Assembly: GCA_013365365.1 (NCBI GenBank)
Contig: JABVXU010000025.1
Location: 124,001-188,000 of the forward strand
DNA length: 64,000 bases
Origin: Cruorifilaria tuberocauda
Lineage: Eukaryota > Nematoda > Chromadorea > Rhabditida > Onchocercidae
Reading direction: 5' to 3'
A model generated the notes under the pieces. That model did no database searches and had not been told where the DNA came from. It saw only the letters and a list, made by a program, of their open reading frames with translations. Below, piece after piece: positions 41,601-54,300 of the stretch. A program made the position numbers and the translations under genes. How positions within the stretch are numbered: position 1 is the first letter of the stretch; every line of letters begins with the position of its first letter.

Positions 41601-44600
41601 TTTTGATAACAAATTGACAGTGGAAGAACTCGTAGAAATAGGAGTTCGTCGTTGAGTGAAATTTAATTTCGGTTTTTCCTTGGAATATCAAACTCAATCA
41701 TTTCAATCTCGGACAATTTTCCTTTAATTTTTTCAAATTTCCTATCACGATTCCATTTCTTTCTTTCATGCTATTTAAATAAATTACTCGAATTGAAACA
41801 ACTTTATGATACTTTTGTTAAGATATTATGGTAGCATGCTGAATGATTTGATCGTTATGAAAACTTTCGAATGCTTATCATTTAATTCGTTTTTGGTTGA
41901 TTTAATGATTCCCGTTTGATTATATGCAACCGGATTCTTTTCAATCTTTTCACGATGTTCCACGCAGAATCTCACCTCATTTCAGGCGGCCATTCGTGGG
42001 ATGATTGTGCGAGATCGTTTACGGGAGGCGTATGATGCAGCCTTGATCATTCAGCGGAACTGGAAACGCTTCAAGATGGAACGAAAATATCAGCAAATTC
42101 GACGCGCTGTTGTCGCTATACAAGCTCATTATCGTGGAGCCTGTGCTCGGAGACGGTACTTCCTTCTTCCCCGCCTCGTTCGAATTGTTTCATTGATTCC
42201 GGTTTTATTGTTGTATAATATTTTCGCATCTCATCTCACCTCCAGTCTTACAATTGAGGCTTAACTAATAATTGAATTTAGATATGAAGAGATGAGAAAA
42301 GGAAGCGATCCAAAAAAACATTCGCCAAATTTCAAGATAACAAAGGTCGTAAAAAAAACGGAACTGGCATCGTTTAATCTAAACGATCCGGAATCCTTGG
42401 CACAGTTTGCTACCTCTGATGAGGATGAGGAAGAACTCTCGGTGGCGTCAACAAGTGTTAGTATTCTGGATGAAGAAGAAGATGGTGAAAGTACTCGTAG
42501 TTCGATTCATTTCGACAAGTGCATTCATTTTTCTTTTCTGCAAAAGGAAATATTTCCGTTTTGTCCCAGCTGTTTCGGCTAAAAATATTATTCCTAAATA
42601 TACAATGAATCTGAGTATGTTTGACTTAGTTGAAAGTTAAGCAATAACGCTTAACTTTTGATTAATTCAAATACTATTTATCGATTCCTTTCGTCAAGTT
42701 GTTGAGAATGAAGTGCGCAAGCAATGAAACTTTAAATTTATTTCAGTGTTCATCTGGAAACGGAACTCGACGCGACATTCATATTGGAAGACAAGAAATT
42801 AAAACTTGTGGAGTAAGTTGGCAAACTGATTTCTCATTTTGATTTCTACAAATTCTTTCCAATTTTTTAGTTATTTCATCCACATTCATACCATCTTTTT
42901 CACTAGCAAAGTGTTCCCAATTTCTTCCAATTTCTCAGCATGAAACTCCTCCCTCTCCCTCCCCCCGCCTTTAACCTTGAAATTTTGATTGGAGTGAGAT
43001 TCTGTCAATACATTGAATTATTCGTGGCATCATTATGCCATTTTAGTTCTAGAATAAAACATAAATAAAATCCGTTAAACCATTGGTTGATTTCTTGCAA
43101 GGATTACCTGAACTTCATCAGCACTTTCAACTATTTATTTTTTAGAGCACCGCGAGATTCAGCAATTTTCAAGAGGCGAATAAGTTCAGCATCAGCCGGG
43201 ACAACCAAAAAGGTTATTTCTAACTTTAGTAATCCTGAAAAATGCAAAAGTTTACGAATGAGTAATATTCGAGTTTAAGTTTCACTGAAATACAGGAACA
43301 GTTTAAGAATTGAGAAAAGAATTTGAAAAGTATTTGGAGATTCCTGTTTTCACTGCTTATGCATTGTTTTGGCATTTAATATAATTAATCACCGATGATT
43401 TTCCAATTATGGAAGAATTGTTTTTGCAACAAACTGAAGCTGGCGTCGTTCCAACTTTCAACTTCATGCATTTTTTGCTTCACTACTTTTTATTTCCCGC
43501 AGCATACTTTGAATTCCTTTGAAAAGCACTCCAAACTGAATTTAAAATATCATTTAATTCTAATTAATTGCTTTTTGCAGATGAAAATGTTTCGGAGAGC
43601 TGCAAGCACAGAGACTGATCGCATTTCCATTCCTGAACTTATAATACCTTCGGTAAGCAGTAACTAAACTTATTAACAGCTCGATTCGCTTCACCAACTT
43701 TTATCTCATTTTATTACTACAATTCATCACCTTGAACATCGTCCCATTTAAAATAATATATTTTGCCGTATTTAATTCTGGTAAGATATAATTATTTACA
43801 TCGATGCGTTTACTGACGCATTAATTCCGAATAATGAAAAACAATTTTAATGACTGACCTGAGAAAATAGTTGAACTTTACATTCCAGTCATGGGTTGTG
43901 TTTCGGGTTGTATTTGGCACGGATTCTTTCTTTTCCTTCTTTTGTTGATAATAAGGTTTCAGAGTCCGGAAAGTAAGAGCAAAAGTAAAAAAATGGCTTT
44001 CATGAAGGCCAAGAAGCACTTGAAGGCGTTTTTGTCACGACATAGTGACAGTATCCTAAGTAACGGTGAGAGTCGAGACTCGCTTATTTCCAGGTACATG
44101 TACAATACTATTTTACATTTCTCTCACCAGTCATTCTCTAATTCCTTTTTTGTTTTAAAAATTTTTTTACGCCAACAATATTTCATTTCATCTGGCACTT
44201 ATCACTGAATGTCAAGTACGGATGGCTGGATTAAACGAGAAATAATTTGGCAAATCTGTCTGACTTCTTGAATTCGTTCTTTTTAGCGAAGATATAGATT
44301 CGTTATAAACCGATAACTGATAACTTATTTTCACTTTACAGCACGACACTGATCTATGCAAATAAAGCATCAGACTCAGTGTTAAGCAAACACAATTTAA
44401 AACTCAGCAGACTGCATCGTAATGAAACTTGTGGATTGTGCAATAAGAATTTTACAGGTATACTAATAAAAGGAAACAAATGCACAGGTATTTTATCTGC
44501 TCTTTCTTATGCGCTAATTAATCACTTCTAAATAGAGAACGATTCGGGGCAGATTTCAGGAGGAGTTTGTCTGCACGCCAATTAATCAGTTGAAAACAAA

Positions 44601-47600
44601 TAGTTTGAAATGAATTAAAGTCATTATGCAGATCAAACGAAATGTTTATAAGTTAAGACGCTGTCCTGTCATATTCTGCCATTTACAAATATCTCTAATT
44701 CAGATTGGAATTTATGATTTTATTAGTTCAGTTTTGTGAGCTATGGCAGTATGAGTACAATAGTTAATTGCAGAGTGTAAATTATCATTTCACAAGGAGT
44801 GCTCTTCGTTCTCGTCGAATATTCCTTGTCAAGTAATCACTTGTTCACTTCGTCCGGATGATACGTCTCCGAAGAAGGAGTGGGAAATAAAGTGAAGAAA
44901 TTTTTTAAGCTTTTGGAATGGACATATTATTCATTTAAACTAAATTTAAAAATCCTATTTAATATTTGGTGGTGCATATTCATCCGCACCAATGCGATCA
45001 TAGGCAGCAAAGAAATTCTCGGCGGATGCAGTCTCATTCTGGCAGAGTAATGCTAAATGAATAGGATTTTTGATAATTATTAAAAAATTGGGATGGAACG
45101 TGGATCTGAAGTCTCATGCTTGAGAGCCTATCGGCATGTGATTTGCAAATTTGTAAGAATTTCATCCGTTTCAAATTTGTACATACTTTTAGATCGTCCT
45201 TGCCATCAAAGCAGTCATTTGCACCATTCATTCTCCACCCTGCCAAATCTTTCAGTTTACATAAAACCAAGCAGCAGGTAGGTCAATCAAGGCGATTATC
45301 TGCTAGATAAATATATGATACTTAAAGTATAATAATTTAAACTATAGTACTTCGGTTTTTTTGAAATCTGCAAGTAACAGATAAGTAGAAAGCACATGGG
45401 TTGAATTCGTGATATTGAAAATCCCGTTGTAATATACGCATTTCACCAAATCACAAGACTAATTTCTTCTGATGAAAGATATAGTCCGGAAAAAATAGAA
45501 ATGAGATGATATTCTCGGAAGACTGTTAATTGTTTTTTGATTTTGTTAATTGGAAAATTCCAGACTGATCCGAGCGATATGATTATTGAGAGTGACAGCG
45601 ATCTCAGACAATTCAATGTATTCATTTTCAAAAAACTGATGAAACTGGAAAGTAATAAGAAAAAAAGAGATACACGAATTGACGCAATTTTCAAGAAAGC
45701 CTTTAAGGAATTCCACATGGAAATTATTAGCTATGAAGCAGTTGTCAGTGTACGTTCGTTACGTTTATATATTATCTTTGTAACCTATTGAGAAATATAC
45801 CGTCGTATTAATTAATTACCGACTTTAATATGTCTCCTATATCCTTAAACCTATGCAGGAATCTCGGGAAAAATTGAACTGCGTCCTTGAAAATTCAAAT
45901 GAGAAATCTAAATGAATAAGTAACCTTCTGTGTTACTGAGATCATTACACAAAATGGATGAGATATTAGAATCAAAGAAACTAAATTCAAATTTTCAAAG
46001 TAAACAATTTTTTCGTATATTCCTAAAAATCAGAGGTTGAAAAACTATCGCAGATTTGTTTCGATTCTTATTTCGATTTTAGTATGACAAAAGCAACGTG
46101 CTTTGTGAGATCGTGATTTGTGAGATTTATGAAATTGAAATTTCTTTGGCCTTTTATTTCCATTGTTTTTTATTTTTTTTAGGAAAACAAAACGATATTG
46201 AAGTACCACGATCTCATCACTATTTTCGAGGGTTCACTGACTAAAGTTTCGGCGCAAGAACAGGTATATAACGTTATAGAAATATCAGAACCTCTATCAT
46301 TATCACTGAATCAGAAAGCTGATTCTCATTAGGATTACAGACCACATCCGGATTTCGAGTTAGTAAAAGTTCAGAATTTGAAAAGTCATTCAAACAAGAT
46401 CACATCATAACAAATGATATTAATCTTCATGTTTGATTAAACACTTTGCTGTTTTTTATTAGAAAATATCGGAGGGTGATTAATTTCATATCCACAACAA
46501 CGAAGTGGTTAGATTAGATTCTTTGACCCAAAACATCACGTCAATAATTTTCAGTATTATCTTTTTCTTGCATTCATCTAGATGGATTCATCTAAAGAAT
46601 ATACGATGTAGGTAACTTTCCCCACCACGCTCGGTGTGAATGCATTTCGTGGATTTCTGAATGAATTCCTGTACGAGAAAACGAAAATGAAGAAATCGAA
46701 CAAAAAATCGAATGTCCTCGAGGTGATGATATTCTATTTCTGTTCCTTTCACTCTTATTTTACCACTCATCGAGTTCAGTTCAGTTAATCATCGTGTTTT
46801 ATCCTTTTATTTAACTCCGAATTAATATTTCGATTTTCATAAACATTGCAGCATTCTCAGTGACATCCCAAAACACACGGTTGGATCAATCCACCCGCTG
46901 CAGCTCTTTTCAGATTTTCCCGAAGACAAAAATTTCATCCAGGCTGCTGACAAGAGATCTTCTGAGCGTGCATGTTGCACTTTCAAAATAGTTAAATTTG
47001 CTGTGAATAATATAACACTGTATGATTTAACTCCAGAAGACGAAGGCTGTCAGACGGTCGAGATTTAGGAATCGCACATCGATGGAGAAGAGTTGAAAAA
47101 CAGTTGTCTAAACTAATCATGACTTACTTTCGTAAGTGATCTGCTAGTGTTTTGTCAAATATTGCTTGAAGAACTCGAAATAAATCTAATATGAATTTTT
47201 TTAATACATTTTAACTTACTAACAATTTATTCATGTTACTTGAAAGATTTAGCAATGGCACAAATAATTTTAATTAATGAACGAACGTCTTGACAGTTGA
47301 CGTCATGAAGCTTTTCATAGAGAGGTGGAAGAAGTGTTCATGCTGAATGTCTATTGCACGTTAATCCAGTCATCTGTTTATTATAATTGCCCGATATGAG
47401 AGAATCAATTCATTTCCCTTAAATCTCTGATAAATATCATTTTATCTTCCATTGCAGAACGTTCGCAAGAAACGGAGGAAATCGGATGCGACGGTGGTGA
47501 GCTTATTCTTTTACAGCTACTAGTGCGCGACTTATTTACCTCCCAGCAATTTTCTCTACCATTTTATTGCATTTTAGCATTTGTGCGCACTTTTCATGCT

Positions 47601-50085
47601 TCCACATGCAAATATGCGCTCTAATAAAGGAACATGAAGAAAAACAACGGGAGTTGATTTCAGTCTTATAATGGTCATCGGTTCAAATTAGAATACGTTC
47701 ACGTGCCAACGTATTGTGAAGTTTGTGATCTGTTCATGTGGCATGCCGAGAAGATTTTCATTTGTAAAGCGTGTCGTATAAGCTGTCACAAGAAATGCCA
47801 TACGAAGATCACGACGAGTTGTGCGCAATCGTTGCAACAAGCAGTAATTTCATTTTTGCTTCCGTTTCGACATTTTCAGTCTCTCAGTGAAGCACTGAGA
47901 GAGACAGCACTAGTTCAGAAATGATCATTTCCTCAACTTATCTCTACCACTCTTCATCTTCTTAATTCTTGAGAAAGAGAATATTCGTCTCCTACATTCA
48001 TCTTCTTAATTCTTGAGAAAGAGAATATTCGTCTCCTACAGATAAGCAGTAAACACGATTTGTTTTTTATTCATCATTTTATGATAAATCTGATCCGTAC
48101 GTCTTCTTAGCATCAGAAATATAAGTTCGTTATGAGAACTCTGTGATGTGACAAAGATTGAACAACTCAAGTAAATGAAACGGTATTGGAAATGAGAGAA
48201 AGTAGTGTAAAGCACAGAAGCTCAAGCGTTCTAAATTATTTGCACTTATACTTCTCACTTCTCTTCCTTCTCATTCAAGTTATTGAAAAAAGAAAAATTT
48301 AAGAATTTGCAATCTGGCGGACGATTTTTTGGCGCTAATTTAAGCAGCCTTGTGGATGATCAGGAAACAGTTCCAGTTGTTATCGATAAACTTTTTATGA
48401 CTATTGAACTCAAAGCTCTTTTCGTTGAAGGAATTTATAGAAAAAGTGCAGCAATTGGACAAGTGCGTAATGCACGTCGGGAAATTGAAAATGCAGGTTT
48501 GTTTTTGGAAACGGTGTTCATTAAAGAAATTAATTTCTACGGAAAGGTCAAAATTCAAGTTTATTGACCTTTCTAATCTAACATTTGACCAATTTAAAAA
48601 GGCTGCTACAAGTCATCATCGTATTCTATGAAATGAAACCAGGGGAGAAGCACTTAATAAATTTCATTATCAGCAAATTTTATTTTGAAGAGATCAATTT
48701 TGCAGAATTCGAAACATTATCGTTTGATGATGTCTCGACGCATGTCATAACAACTTTAATTAAATCATTTTTCCGTGAACTGCCGGAACCTCTTATTACT
48801 TACGATCTCTACGAGAATTTCTTGAACGCTTCAGGTAGAAACCTCTTTCTGTTCATTTTTACTCACTTCAAAAACATTTTCACTCACTTCCATTAAAAAT
48901 TTGCTGATTGTAGAAGTAGAAGAAAGCGCTGAACGAATAAGATGTTTGAGTGTAATACTAGAATTATTACCAAAATGTAACAGAAGCGTTTTGGATCGAT
49001 TGCTATATCATTTGGCACGTGTTGCTAATCAAGTAAGTGAAATTTCAAAATGTAAATTAATTAAAGCGAACAATATATATCTCACAGTATTACATTTGAT
49101 TTTAATTCAGTTTTACTTTCGATACCATACTCCTTCGTTACGATACTGGTTGAAACTACAGTAAAGACACGGATACTACGGTCGTTTATTGCCTTACACA
49201 TCAGTCATTCTAAGAATTATTTTCAGGAATCAGTCAACAAAATGAGTGCTGCAAATCTGGCACTTATCTTTGCACCGTGTATTTTGCGCACCAATCAAAC
49301 ATTACGTGCGCAAGATCAACTACGAGATGTTGAACGACAGGCTATCTGTGTACAGGCACTAATCGAAGAGAAATTACGGCAGTTACGTTCAACTTTAACT
49401 GAAATTGTTTCGCTTGAGACTGCTGGGGAAAAGGTATGTTTAACTAAAATATTCTGATACTAGAAATTTTCTGAGCAGCCCAGTCTTACTTCTTCTTCCC
49501 TACTTATCTTCTCCTTCACTCTTACCCATCCTACACTCATCATTGTCGAGCTTTGCAGATTGTTGAGAATTTGCGCTTAATCGACGAACACAAAGATTCG
49601 GTTGAGAAGGAAATCCAGCCTTCAAGTGAACACCTAGAAACTGCTCGGCAGTTATTCGTGGAGCAGTTGGAATTTTTGGATAGCGAAAAGTAGGGATTTC
49701 TCATACCTGTCTTTTTCATCGTATATTTCAGATCTACAAATGACTGTGTTTTGAGAAGACAGTTATTTCCCAACAGTGTTTGTTTAGCTATGATGAATAA
49801 GTGGAAGAAATTTTCTTCAGAGAAAAGCTCATCCAAGAATTGCCACCAATGGCACCGGTAGCATCATTGGAGGATCTTTCATCATTGGAGGAGGGCAGTA
49901 ATTCACCACTGTTGGTCGAGGAACAACCTCAGGAGGAGTATGCGCTCGATCTCGATGCTCCTCCGATCTTCAATACTTTAAAGAATATGACCAAGTCCCG
50001 CTCACGAGGGTCAGTGAGACGTCCACCCAGTCGACAACATAGGCATTCAATGTTCGAAAATCATTTCCCGGTGAAATTCTCATAA
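32686..50085 (+). CDS. hum-7: Unconventional myosin IX with RhoGAP tail
   Basis: Class IX myosins are single-headed actin motors whose tail switches off Rho GTPases. Exons: 32686-32920, 33063-33237, 33714-33816, 33959-34064, 34403-34541, 34984-35155, 35268-35362, 35599-35661, 35883-35982, 36572-36590 (tentative), 36776-36915, 37020-37187, 37643-37769, 38027-38154, 38466-38543, 39026-39211, 39450-39639, 39798-40015, 40142-40291, 40689-40799, 41163-41288, 41437-41586, 41986-42155, 42282-42518, 42747-42812, 43146-43212, 43581-43652, 43963-44093, 44342-44487, 44774-44832, 45215-45277 (acceptor uncertain), 45564-45749, 46183-46263, 46612-46722, 47458-47493, 47664-47843, 48280-48496, 48706-48834, 48914-49032, 49227-49433, 49559-49689, 49821-50085. 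Phases agree; about 1,883 residues. Order: RA domain, motor with GESGSGKTE (about 267), switch [11 protein letters not shown], switch II DIFGFE, a large loop-2 insert, four IQ motifs, C1, C1, RhoGAP. hum-7 is named by domain order and length. Confidence 0.93.
32800..33237 (+). other. hum-7: Ras-association-like domain of myosin IX
   Basis: Exons 1-2 encode a VYLFSFNP strand, an [12 protein letters not shown] helix and YELYEIMG followed by [11 protein letters not shown], the ubiquitin-like pattern that precedes the head in myosin IX. The partner GTPase, if any, is unknown. Confidence 0.75.
33959..41288 (+). other. hum-7: Myosin motor domain
   Basis: The motor begins near [20 protein letters not shown] in other words the usual N-terminal core (exon 4) and carries P-loop, switch I and switch II. 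It also has [12 protein letters not shown] and [20 protein letters not shown] near the converter. Exons 18-19 (39798-40291) encode a long polar and basic insertion in loop 2 ([12 protein letters not shown], later [15 protein letters not shown]), the class IX hallmark that tethers the head to actin. One tentative 19-nt exon fills the gap between YLNQ and [17 protein letters not shown]. Confidence 0.9.
41437..42155 (+). other. hum-7: IQ-motif neck of myosin IX
   Basis: Two exons encode about four IQ-like repeats: [47 protein letters not shown] and [13 protein letters not shown]. They should bind calmodulin or light chains. Confidence 0.85.
44391..44829 (+). other. hum-7: First C1-type zinc finger of myosin IX (split over two exons)
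   Basis: Joining 44342-44487 to 44774-44832 gives H-X12-C-X2-C-X13-C-X2-C-X4-H-X2-C-X8-C, almost exactly the C1 ligand pattern (CGLC, KCTEC, FHKEC). It lies about 215 residues before the C1 domain next to RhoGAP. A nearer donor at 44458, in the same phase, would delete ten residues including the third zinc ligand. Lipid binding cannot be predicted; the PTFC/QG diacylglycerol signature is degenerate. Confidence 0.75.
47676..47822 (+). other. hum-7: Second C1-type zinc finger of myosin IX
   Basis: A complete domain in one exon: H-X12-C-X2-C-X12-C-X2-C-X4-H-X2-C-X7-C, with [13 protein letters not shown] and CHKKC. This is the canonical myosin IX C1 immediately before RhoGAP. It lacks the QG pair needed for strong diacylglycerol binding, as expected of an atypical C1. 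Confidence 0.9.
47953..48040 (+). repeat. hum-7: Exact 44-bp tandem duplication in a myosin IX intron
   Basis: The unit starting TTCATCTTCTTAATTC and ending GTCTCCTACA occurs twice head to tail with no visible mismatch, in the intron between the second C1 exon and the first RhoGAP exon. The identity implies a very recent duplication or an assembly artefact. Confidence 0.9.
48280..49433 (+). other. hum-7: RhoGAP domain of myosin IX
   Basis: Four exons encode the GAP fold. VEGIYRKSA carries the arginine finger (usually YRKSG), [11 protein letters not shown] is the core helix, and [17 protein letters not shown] is the conserved C-terminal helix. Family members accelerate GTP hydrolysis on RhoA-like proteins. 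Exon 48706-48834 has a second in-phase acceptor at 48690 that would add five residues. Confidence 0.92.
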
Positions 50086-51340
50086 TGTTAAGCATTATGC
50101 AACCCATTCATTCTTCTTCACATGAATGTATCATATTTGTTTCGTGAAACCCATTGTGAAAAATGCGCATACGGATCAATCAATACAGCACTCAATATAA
50201 TAGTGTCACTGATCAATTATAATTTCATTATCAAAGGCTGAAAATTTTTGCCATTTCAACAATGTTTCGTTTTCAAATAACAAAATTAAAATTTGGAACG
50301 CTGACCTTTTTATTCTCCTTATTTTCGATTTCAGTGATTGGTTTTTTTCATAACCCAAGCGAATTTGCAATTTTCAAAAATTATGGAGTCTAAATTTTGA
50401 AATCCTCTAACTGGTTTCTTCTTGATGTATGCTTGGCAAATAAGAATTCCCACAATTTGCCAAGTTTTTGACGTTTGACATTCAGCATCTATTCATATGC
50501 ATGGATATTTTTTGATCAGTTCAAAATTCGTTCTAATACATGCAAACGTTCTTTTCAGGTACTGCTCCTTCTTTTTTTCATGAAATGCACTTAGAAGGTA
50601 AATTAAAAGATGGATGAGAAGGAACCTTCTTTACAAAACTGCGATTAATTAGATTGGACTGCGAAAGAATGGCTGAAAACTTAAATTTTGTTTTATTGCA
50701 GACATATTTTCCCTTGAATTTTAAATTTCGGAAGAAAATTTTCATCCGGGATGACCAGAGATCTTCCAAAATTTTGTGCAATCAGCTTAATATAAATTCA
50801 AACATCATCCATACACCTAAATAAAAAAACATCCCCAAATATTTTACTTCAATTTAAATCTGTCAAATTCACCATGTATCATTTCAAACTATAATTTGCT
50901 CAACCAAAACAATCTCAATATTTCAGTTTATGAAAGTTATGATGAAAGCAACTTTCCTCATTGCATCTAAAGGAGATTACATAAATGAAACTTGAAATTT
51001 TTATTAAAATCTAACTCTGACCGATAGAATTTCTTTTTTCGAGAATTTATTTTGTAAATATTGAAAACCAATTTGACAGGAATCAAATTCTAAAATTGAA
51101 CTCCTGATGCTGTTTCTTCGGCTTTATCGTTGAGTTCTCAATGTTGCGGTTGTAATAATGATTCAAGTTTTTCAAAACAGAAAATCTGAATCCGGAAAAT
51201 TCTTCGAGTTCGTCGGAAGTACACAAATTGATAGAGCTCTCAATTTTTAGTTTGTAAAATGATATTATTAATATTCAGTGATAAATGCATAACATAAAAC
51301 AATATGTGATGGGAAAGTGAACAGATAGGATAGTTGTCAT
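50086..51340. other. Spacer between convergent myosin IX and CSPG4-like genes
   Basis: No coding potential seen. An AATAAA at about 50820 on the plus strand could end the myosin transcript; TTTATT at about 51000 reads AATAAA on the minus strand, 340 nt past the CSPG4 stop, and could end that one. If both are right the transcripts do not overlap. Confidence 0.55.
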
Positions 51341-54300
51341 TTAAACCCAATATTGACTATCTTTCAACCTCGTTGAATGATATCGATCAGGCTTCGATCT
51401 ATTCAATTCTGGAGTAGTCCTGACATTTAAAGCCCGATAATCCAACGATTCACCTGACAACGGTCTGGATTGGATTGGTTGAGATATTTGTGTCGGAGTC
51501 GAAGAAGCATGATGTTTTAAACCATCAAATGTTTGTAACGGATGCTCAGATCGTTTGTCGGAGGACTCACGACGATTGCGTCCTATTGTAGCGTAGACCT
51601 ATCATAGGTGTATAAAGTATAAAAGTATAAACGATTGCATTTAATTTAATTCATGCCTGAAGAATTCGAACAAATTTTGACGTTTCAATGTTTCGAAATC
51701 ATGGGAAATATCCTCATAATTAATAAAACTATTATTTTTATTGCCAAGGTTACTTCACAATGAATTTTTTTAGTTGACATTTCTGGGCACAAAATATTGA
51801 AAAATGAAGAGTATTTCGAAAATTAATTAGTATGGTCCCCTGCAAATCCTAGGAATTCTTTGCAGCCATAAGTAAAAAATAAAATTTATGTAAAATCACT
51901 TTGTAAGCATTAGATTAATTTTCTCTTTCAAAATGAAAAAAGAGTTGTGAGCGAACTAATCATTGCATTAAATCCTTCGATTCAATTCAATACGAAAAAA
52001 GTTAATGACTTAATTAATTAAGTCATTAGATAGGAATGTAAGATGACATTCAGAGATTCTATCGCTTAGAAACAAAAAACCAAAGAAACACTTTAATTGG
52101 AATATCATAAATATTTTTTAGCATACCTACCGTAGAACTCAGCAAATCAGGCTTCTTTTCAAGATTAGCCCTTGTTTTCGCATCTAATTCACGTTTCTTC
52201 TGTGCATTTGCTATACGCACTTGCTTCAAATGTCTTGCACGTCGCCGGAATATAATTACAGTTGTGATTACGCCAATGCACAGTGCAAACAGAATGATTA
52301 GAATATAATAACTTATAAATTCATTGGCTGATACTGTAGATGAATAGGTCAGGTCAGGTGATATCGAATTCGCAGTAGTATCAGTTGAAGAAATATCACT
52401 AGTTATAGTGGATGGATGAATTTCGATATCGAATCTGGAGAATTTAAAGCGCATTACCTGAATCAAATCTAAACAAAAGCCAATTTTTCTGATTTTTTGG
52501 AGTTGGTTAAATACAGAAAAGCATGCCAGATAAAAATATTTGCAAAGAAATTAAATTTCCGAATTGATAATTCAAACCTGAATCTGGCAGGTTGAATCTC
52601 ATCGGCATTTAGTTCTAACTCAGCAAAATCGAGTATCATCACATCGGTTCGATTGGGTACATAAGATAAACCATTATTTACGATATCATTGTAAGTGAAG
52701 AATTCCACGAACTGATCAACATTACTACTTAACACAAAACGTCCGAAACGTGGTGATTCAGTGACAAGGAAACGTGGAGTTGAACCCTGCAAGTCCATAA
52801 ATCTACTGCGCCTCAAATTCAAACTTGGAATCTAATAGCAAATCTTTGGATATCGTCTCTTTCCTCTTAAAATGTCACCTTCAAAATAGAAGCGTTTAAA
52901 TGTGCATCAGTAATAAACGCAACTGAGCCGACATCAGCAACAAGAGTTTGTGGATTTAGCACAGGAAGTACACGCACGTATGAAATGCCCTTAATACTTT
53001 CATTTAATTCGTTTTCAATCTTGAATTCAAATTGATCCTGAAATGTTGCCAGTTCAATTGCTATGCAAATTTATCAGTCAAGTGTAGTAAAAATTTTAAG
53101 TTGAACTTTTCAATCAAAAAACCCGTCTTTAAATTACTCTTTATCTTCTCCTTTCGATTAGGTACACTAACCTGAAATGCTTGCATATTAAGTTGTGCGT
53201 AGAGTACACGTTCTTCATCAACATCACGTTGCGTGAATGTGTTCGCTTCCTTCTCACCCGCGACCCAGTATAATGTACCATTTTCTGGAGACTTTGTTAT
53301 TCTATATACAATTTTAGATCGATCACCACTTGACTTAGCACCGAAATGAGTTCTGCAAAAAATTAAATTTTGATTATCATTAATTAGCAGCCTGAATTTC
53401 TTCTTTGCTTCTGTTGTCAAATGCCTAATCGTCCCGCTCTTAGTTTTGACATTACGAATTTCTTAAAAGTTGAATTATTTTTGTCGAAACTTGCTGGACA
53501 CCTTATTTTATAGCTTTCTGTGACCCTAACAAACTTCCTATTTATTCAACTAATTGATTCTTAGCTTCATGGAATTTTTAAATGAGTAGTAATCAGTAAT
53601 CAAACTAAAAATTTAGAAATATTACCTGTTTAAAACCACATAAGTTTTTCCTTGAGTATACTCGACATCGGAATGATTTTCAAACAATAATGATAGCGGT
53701 AATATATCAATAACAAGCGCCCTTATATGACTGCCAATCCAAAATAATTCAATTTTTAAAAGAAAGAAAAATAACATACAATAATTAATAAATTATATTG
53801 TAGAGAATTTTCTGAAAACAGCCAGAATGGAATTTTTTACAACAATGATTTATTCAAGCTACCACGGCAATAGTTTCAAAGTAGATTTTTGATCTTTAAA
53901 GGTAAGGAACATTATTTTGAAAAATTAAGAATCAATTCAATTTTATGCTTATCAGTCCTCATGAATATTCCTTATTTCGGTTTATCTAATTTTTACATTT
54001 TGTCTGTAGGATAGCGACTTTTGACACGTGTATTTTGTTTAATTCGAGATTATTTGATGAATCGACTAGTTATTGATTATTTTGAAATGATGGATTAGTT
54101 TTTGAAAGAATTTGATTCCTGAACTGTGAAATGCTTGGATATTAACGATGAAACTGCATGGATTTTAAAGCTTTATTCCTTCAAAAAGTTAATATAATTT
54201 TGAAAGGTTGTTTGATATATATATCTACTAACCAGAAAAGATAGCAAATCTTTAAAACAACCTGAAAGACTACAACATCGATGTCATCATGGACACCAAG

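Noticed and set aside
46850..47060. Exon-like sequence between CAG acceptors in a myosin IX intron
   Set aside because: The phase required by flanking exons meets a stop codon almost at once, and skipping it keeps the frame.
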